From NCBI GenBank assembly GCA_005408345.1, contig SEMN01000578.1, positions 186,001-250,000 on the forward strand: DNA of 64,000 bases, read 5' to 3'. The stretch comes from Macquaria australasica (lineage: Eukaryota > Chordata > Actinopteri > Centrarchiformes > Percichthyidae). The stretch's first letter is position 1, and the number at the start of each line of letters is the position of its first letter. The notes beneath the pieces were generated by a model. It saw only the letters and a list, made by a program, of their open reading frames with translations, did not search any database and was not told the origin of the DNA. The position numbers were made by a program, and so were the translations under genes. Below are positions 59,343-64,000 of the stretch, in pieces.

Positions 59343-60570
59343 CATTACTCCCTGCTCCCGCACGACTGTGGCCACCCACAGCTCCAACACCATTGTCAAT
59401 TTCGCTGACGACACGACCGCCATTGGCGAGATCACCTGCGACGATGAGATGGCCTACAGAGAGGAGGTCAGAGCCCTGACATCTCTGTACCAGGACAACA
59501 ACCTCCATCTCAGCGCCACGTCAGCAAAACAAAGGAGCTGATTGTGGACTACAGGAAGTGACAGGGAGAAGGAAACACCAAGACTACGGTGGAGAGAGTC
59601 AGCAGCTTCAGGTTCCTCGGGTTCCACATCAGCGAGGACCTGACTTGGACTCACCACACCAACACCATCACAAAAACAGCAAGACAACAGCTCTTCTTCC
59701 TCCACAGGCTGCTCCAGGATACTCTGCAACTTCTACAGGTGCACCACTGAGAGTATCCTGACTGGCTGCATCACCGCCTAGTATGGCAGTTGCACCGCCC
59801 TCAACCGTAAGGCTCTACAGAGGGTGGTGAAAACTGCTCAGCACATCACCAGGACGGAGTTTCTATCCATGGAGGAGCTCTACACCCAGCGGTGCAGGAA
59901 GAAGGCCATCAGGATCATCAAAGACCCCAGCCACAAACTGTTTTTCCTGCTGCCGTCCGGCAGACGGTACCACAGCATCTGGTCCCGCACCACCAGGCTG
60001 AGGGACAGCTTCATCCCTCAGGCCATAAGATTGTTGAACTCTTGAGCTCTCAAGCTCACCACTGTCACTTCACTCGAACCTTACTGACGGATGTCACTTT
60101 ACTTTATACTACTATTACTTAGTTACTGTTTACATCTCCGTTTATATACAGTTATTACTACGGTTTATACCTGCAGACATCACAGTATGTGCATATATAT
60201 ATATTTATTATTTACTTATTTTTATTACCTGTTTACAAGCCGTGTGTAACTCTCACATCTACATATTGATGAGTGCACTGCCTGTCTAAAATCCAGTTCT
60301 TACCTGTCCATTTTATCATTACTGTACACCTGCCTGCCACAGTATTATATTTTATTTTACTGTATTATATTTTATTCTATAATATTATATTCCTATATTT
60401 TAACTTCTGTACTATTTTATGTCTTAGATTCTCTTTTACTTGCGTGATTTTCTGTTTATATTATCTGAGCATTGTTGGAAGGAGCCTGAGAATTCAGAAT
60501 TTCATTGCCAGTAACTGCTTCACCGTAATTGTTGTGCACATGACAATAAAGAACTTGAAGTTGATCCCAG
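59343..60570 (+). mobile_element. 5'-truncated L2-type LINE
   Basis: Homology starts abruptly just before RT motif C (SNTIV.FADDTTAIGEITC) and runs through the C-terminal domain and a 3' UTR to ATGACAATAAAGAACTTG (60540-60557). 5' truncation at the RT is the usual outcome of incomplete reverse transcription. The frame is broken several times. The terminal repeat is shorter than in the 46-kb LINE, and the sequence is a different L2 subfamily. Confidence 0.8.
59350..60045 (+). pseudogene. L2-type reverse transcriptase C-terminus, frameshifted
   Basis: Fragments in different frames are FADDTTAIGEITCDDEMAYR (59308-59541 frame), SSFRFLGFHISEDLTW-like DNA near 59610, ESILTGCITA followed by a stop at about 59778, and KTAQHITRTEFLSMEELYTQ through LLPSGRRYHSIWSRTTRLRD (59824-60045 frame). 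The order matches residues 745-978 of the intact LINE at 46 kb. It lacks motifs A and B and cannot be active. Confidence 0.8.
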
Positions 60571-60808
60571 TAGAGCCGTCAATGCTTATTTTGTTGTTTG
60601 ATTTAAAATGTAAAAAGCCCAAAGAACAATTAGAAAATGCATAAATGTACCCATCACAGTATGTGTCCCACACCGCCTTTTTGCCTTCCAACTGCCTGTT
60701 GTTTTTGCTCGCCACAAACTCTGAATGATCGCGGTGTTCTTCACACTACAAACATGTAATTCATGTTGGTTGACAGTGAAAGACAGACGTTTAAAAACTG
60801 CCCCTCAC
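60571..60808 (-). other. Start of intron 1 of the host gene (inferred)
   Basis: If the exon at 60809-60989 is real, this is the 5' end of its first intron, starting GTGAGGGG on the minus strand. The truncated LINE at 59343-60570 would lie in this intron, antisense to the gene. Confidence 0.4.
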
Positions 60809-60989
60809 CTGCTTTCTGTGCCACAGACTGGAACCCTACGACGAGCCCCAGCAGTACCCCCGCAAAGCACATCTGGATGGCGAACAACTCCTTTCGCTTT
60901 CTCCGCCTGGCTTTGCTCCTCCGTCGGTTCAGCATCACTCCCCCTCCGACGGCCGTCTCCGACATCCCTTCAACCACCACGCGGGCCAT
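60809..60989 (-). CDS. First coding exon of an unidentified membrane protein (host gene)
   Basis: The start ATG at 60989 sits in CGCCATGGCC, a near-ideal Kozak context. The exon encodes 60 residues plus one base (phase 1). It has a short acidic/neutral start (MARVVVEGMSETAVGGG), a very basic block (NRRRSKARRRKRKE), then about 22 hydrophobic residues (LFAIQMCFAGVLLGLVVGFQ) and SVAQKA. It ends at AAAGCAG|GTGAGGGG, a strong donor. The layout predicts a cytoplasmic basic N-terminus and a signal-anchor or first membrane segment, either type II or the first helix of a multipass protein. The CpG-rich surroundings (60930-61030) suit a promoter-proximal first exon. I do not recognise the family; no second exon was found to the left. 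The frame stays open upstream to 61217, but those codons look like 5' UTR. Confidence 0.55.
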
Positions 60990-61217
60990 GGCGCTCTTCT
61001 CTCGGCGAGCGTTCCGGCGGAACCCCCGGTGGTGGTGCAAAGGTACGAGAAACTGAAGCGAGGAGCAATAGACAGAGAGATGTGCTGTGTGGGTACTGAA
61101 GTTACTCGACGAGAGAAGATATGACTGGCTTGTCGATGGATTTGTAAAGTCAACCGGAGTGTAAAACCTGAAACATCCGGTCTCACATTTCAAAATAAAA
61201 CTCTTCTCGATTAACAT
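60930..61217 (-). promoter_or_regulatory. CpG-rich 5' region of the putative host gene
   Basis: CpG dinucleotides are frequent from about 60930 to 61030, in contrast with the CpG-poor surroundings. This is expected around the 5' end of a vertebrate gene. No TATA box or initiator is convincing, so the transcription start is not placed. Confidence 0.35.
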
Positions 61218-62204
61218 TTGTGAAATTTTGGATAGCTAGCTAAAATTTGGGTAGCTATAGCTAACACAAGGATTTTAAGATAGAACATTAGCCTATTTAT
61301 CTCGAAGAGAATTTTTTTGCCCAAGATACTCAATTGCCTATACATAGTAAAACAAATATAATGGTAACGGCTGGATATTTTTAAACCGAAAGCTTCGCCT
61401 GATATCTTCAGTCATCTCAAAAGACAAAATGTGACTATATTTACTATTATTTTTGGCAGGCAGTACGAGCCCATCTGCAAAAAACAATAAAACAGTAATA
61501 AACAAAGCCAAAATGAATCAAATGTATCTAAATTAATTGTTATTTTTTGTAATTAATTGGTTTTATGTATGATTCACATTTAGTTTTTCAATATAGTTAT
61601 TTATAGAATGATCCCATATCATATTGTAATATTCTTTTCTGGTTGACATTTGATGCAAAAATGATAATAAATCCAAAAAAGTTATAAAATAAAGCCATTT
61701 TTATCAGCTGGAAGTGGAACCCCAATTATGGGAAGCTTGTAAATATTTCTGGATAGAATCAGAATAATGAAACAATAAAGGCCTACTATTATCAATATTT
61801 GTCAACCGCGAAATGTCCTGAAATTTAAAAAAAAAAAAAAAAAAAAAAAGTGATAATGTATATACAACATGTACATTTAAAAACGTTGTATAATGTCCAT
61901 ACTTTTATTTAGAAGTTCCCATTTCCGGTTCTTAGCTAACTCTAAGGCATTTAACGCGGTTTGAAGAGGTTGGGGAGAAGTGCCTCCCCACCGTTTCTTG
62001 CTCCTCCGCATGGAGTCAGAGAGGGCGGGCTTCCTGACTCAATGACCCGGGACAGGAGTGAGGTTTCTTGGCGTGGATGTTGGAGGAGCATGATAACAAA
62101 CTTGCATGTTCTGCTTCGGAGCTGGAGGTGTCACATGGAGAGGGAGCGAAAGAAGAACATGAGGGAGGGGCGTGTGTGTTTGTGTTTGGGTGGACATGTT
62201 TTGA
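61218..62204. other. Non-coding interval with poly(A) run
   Basis: AT-rich. A run of 23 A occurs at 61827-61849, which could be the tail of a retroposed sequence; no gene-like body precedes it. No gene is supported. Confidence 0.35.
61827..61849. repeat. A23 homopolymer
   Basis: Uninterrupted A run. Confidence 0.95.
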
Positions 62205-62331
62205 CATGTTTTATTGTTTGTATCTTAAAAACTGTACTTTTCCCTGTTTACACTACCTTGTACAATGTTCTTTGGCAATACTGTGTTACAATATGGTCAT
62301 GCCAATAAAGCCTCTTTGAATTGAATTGACA
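62205..62331 (+). repeat. LINE 3'-tail fragment ending in GAATTGAATTG
   Basis: TTTTATTGTTTGTATCTTAA, GCAATACTGTGTTACAATAT and GGTCATGCCAATAAAGCC followed by TTTGAATTGAATTG. The CATGCCAATAAAG plus GAATT ending is, as I recall, typical of fish L1-type 3' UTRs. Sequence from about 61960 may belong to the same insertion. Confidence 0.5.
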
Positions 62332-64000
62332 GAGATGTAGCTGTTGTTGCTGTGGAGGAATGGTACTGACGATCAAGACAAATGCCTAAATAGGAAATTG
62401 TATAAATAAAATGATTTTTTATATTATGGTTTGATATTCTAATCCCTATTTTTTTTTAAATCACAACATTCCAAAATGATTCCTACCAGGACAAGAGGGT
62501 AGGAACCATACTGATTGTCGAACTGTATTTTTTAAATTTCCTAATGCACCACAATAATATAGCTACTAACTACTGGTCGTATACCTCTAAAATCTAAAAT
62601 GGACTTTTCTTTTTCCAAAGCTTCACAAATGTATTTTATCAATGTATTATGGAAAGTTCTCCGCTTTTTAGTTATGTTCTAGAAAATGAGTCTCTTGGGA
62701 AATAAAAAAGCGCAGCTATGACTAGAAAAGTCTGATGTAACGATGGCTCGGCAAAAGGCCTTTTGAAGGGGGCTGCCAGTAGGAGCATTACCTTTAAGAA
62801 CAATGTGTTTGATCTTTCACCCTGGAAACATGCATCTTCACTCAAAGGCACTCCAGCTGATTGGGGTGAAAGGCCACGTCCTCTGACACCTCTATGGTGA
62901 AACATCAGATGGATGCTTTTGTTCTAGAAGCAGAACAGAGAAAGGGAACATAAACTGAAAGGGAAGGAGAAAGTCAATGATTAGGCACTTGAGATTGTCA
63001 CTTGAAATTGAGCCGTCACGATGGGTTTTCCATTTACTGACTGAACTTTCATGTGTAAAGTGTTAGAAATCACTTCCATTCTTTGTTCGTTTCCTCCCAC
63101 CGAGGTGTGAAATGATGTCATCGCAGGAAGGGGCAGAAACTGGAGACCCATGATGCCATGTAAGAGATAGAAGGCAGCGTGGCATTAGCGAATGAGCTCC
63201 CAGATTACACCCACAGCCCCTTGGACCGTGCTTACACACACATACACACACACTTCTTTCATGACGGATTGGGCATAATCCTCATCCTGAGCAATAGCGC
63301 CTGACGGCCGTGATTCGAGACAATAACAATGACATATCGAGTGTGCTGGATTAGGAGGCAGCAAGGGATTTTTACGCCCCATCCTTTGGGGGAAATCTCT
63401 GAACAGAGCAACATGTTGTTTTTTACATCTACTCTTTAAAAAAAAAGAGTAACTTGTTTTAGTGCAGAATGAGACCGTCTATCTCATGGCTCCTAACTTG
63501 TCAATAACGTGCTCCATGTCGTATTCTGTCGCTACTGACAGGGCACTCGAATATATTGTGTGGATGAGATTGTGTCGTCTGCATTAATGCTACGGTTTGA
63601 CATCACATAAAGAGTTTTTGCTTGTTGTAGTTCATTACCTACAAATTACATATATTTTGTAAAACTGCTCCTTGAAACTGAAAAACGACAGGATTGGCCG
63701 TTTGTTAAAACACACTTAAAACAACCCATGTTTGAATTTGACTTACTAGCGACCTGTTGTGGTTTTGTAATGACTGTTATCTCTCTCTTTAAAGTTAAGA
63801 ATACAGAGCCCGGCAGGTGTCACACAATGTTGCACACAAATAAATAATTTGTATGCTCTTGATTTAAAAATGCAGTAGGCAATATTAGGCTATTTCATTA
63901 TAATTTTGGTTAAATAACTCATTTTGACTTTGACCTTTGTCCCATGTCACTAACAATATTTAATTGAAGGGTTCCTTTAAAAAAATGCGTGGCTGTGAGC
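62332..64000. other. Non-coding interval to the window end
   Basis: No gene, RNA or repeat is confidently seen. The stretch 62690-62900 is more mixed in composition than its surroundings and, being about 1.7-1.9 kb upstream of the host exon, could be regulatory; that is speculation. Confidence 0.3.

Noticed and set aside
60725..61099. Plus-strand 97- and 124-codon frames over the host exon
   Set aside because: The minus strand has the good Kozak start, membrane segment and splice donor; the plus frames are its complement in CpG-rich DNA.
1..64000. tRNA, rRNA and Tc1/mariner elements
   Set aside because: I looked for tRNA A/B boxes, conserved rRNA words and Tc1-type ends and saw no convincing instance; a covariance-model and repeat-library search would be needed to exclude them.

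Overview
The window looks like a non-coding, repeat-rich stretch of a teleost nuclear genome, most likely a spiny-rayed (percomorph) fish. The reasons are the fish retrotransposon families Rex1 and Rex3, a large L2/CR1-type LINE, the fish-type interspersed repeats that fill the space between them, long (CA)n and (GA)n microsatellites, and the absence of closely packed genes or operons. The species call is inference.

Layout. 1-1930 is a Rex3 (RTE-clade) LINE in reverse orientation that runs off the left edge. 3-15 kb holds dispersed repeats, a possible piggyBac-like end, a small internally deleted DNA transposon carrying a helicase N-terminus, a microsatellite cluster, and a 482-bp MITE nested inside an older repeat. 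16.05 kb and 29.55 kb carry two opposite-facing copies of one LTR-like repeat. 19.34-22.93 kb is a nearly full-length but frameshifted Rex1. 36.0-36.6 kb holds a hAT-type MITE with an 8-bp target duplication; it splits an older repeat. 37.05 and 37.92 kb share a 113-bp duplication. 38.5-39.0 kb is a TATAC-rich satellite, and 39.1-39.6 kb is a solo LTR with a perfect 5-bp target duplication. 43.6 and 45.4 kb are two copies of another repeat. 46.1-49.24 kb is a LINE with one uninterrupted 980-codon frame that keeps all endonuclease and reverse-transcriptase motifs. A hAT MITE lies at 49.37 kb, a second helicase-remnant transposon at 55.1 kb, and a 5'-truncated LINE at 59.34-60.57 kb.

The only convincing host coding sequence is one first exon on the minus strand (60809-60989). 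It encodes a short basic cytoplasmic N-terminus followed by a membrane segment and ends at a good splice donor. I do not recognise the gene. Transcription would run leftward, so much of the window could be its first intron, although no second exon was found.

There is no set of cooperating genes here. The biology is transposable-element layering: LINE insertion, internally deleted DNA transposons, hAT MITEs inside older repeats, LTR recombination, and microsatellite growth. I found no CRISPR array, rRNA, tRNA or new defence-like system. The best candidates for something new are the intact LINE with an unusual hydrophobic N-terminus and the helicase-derived non-autonomous transposon family.
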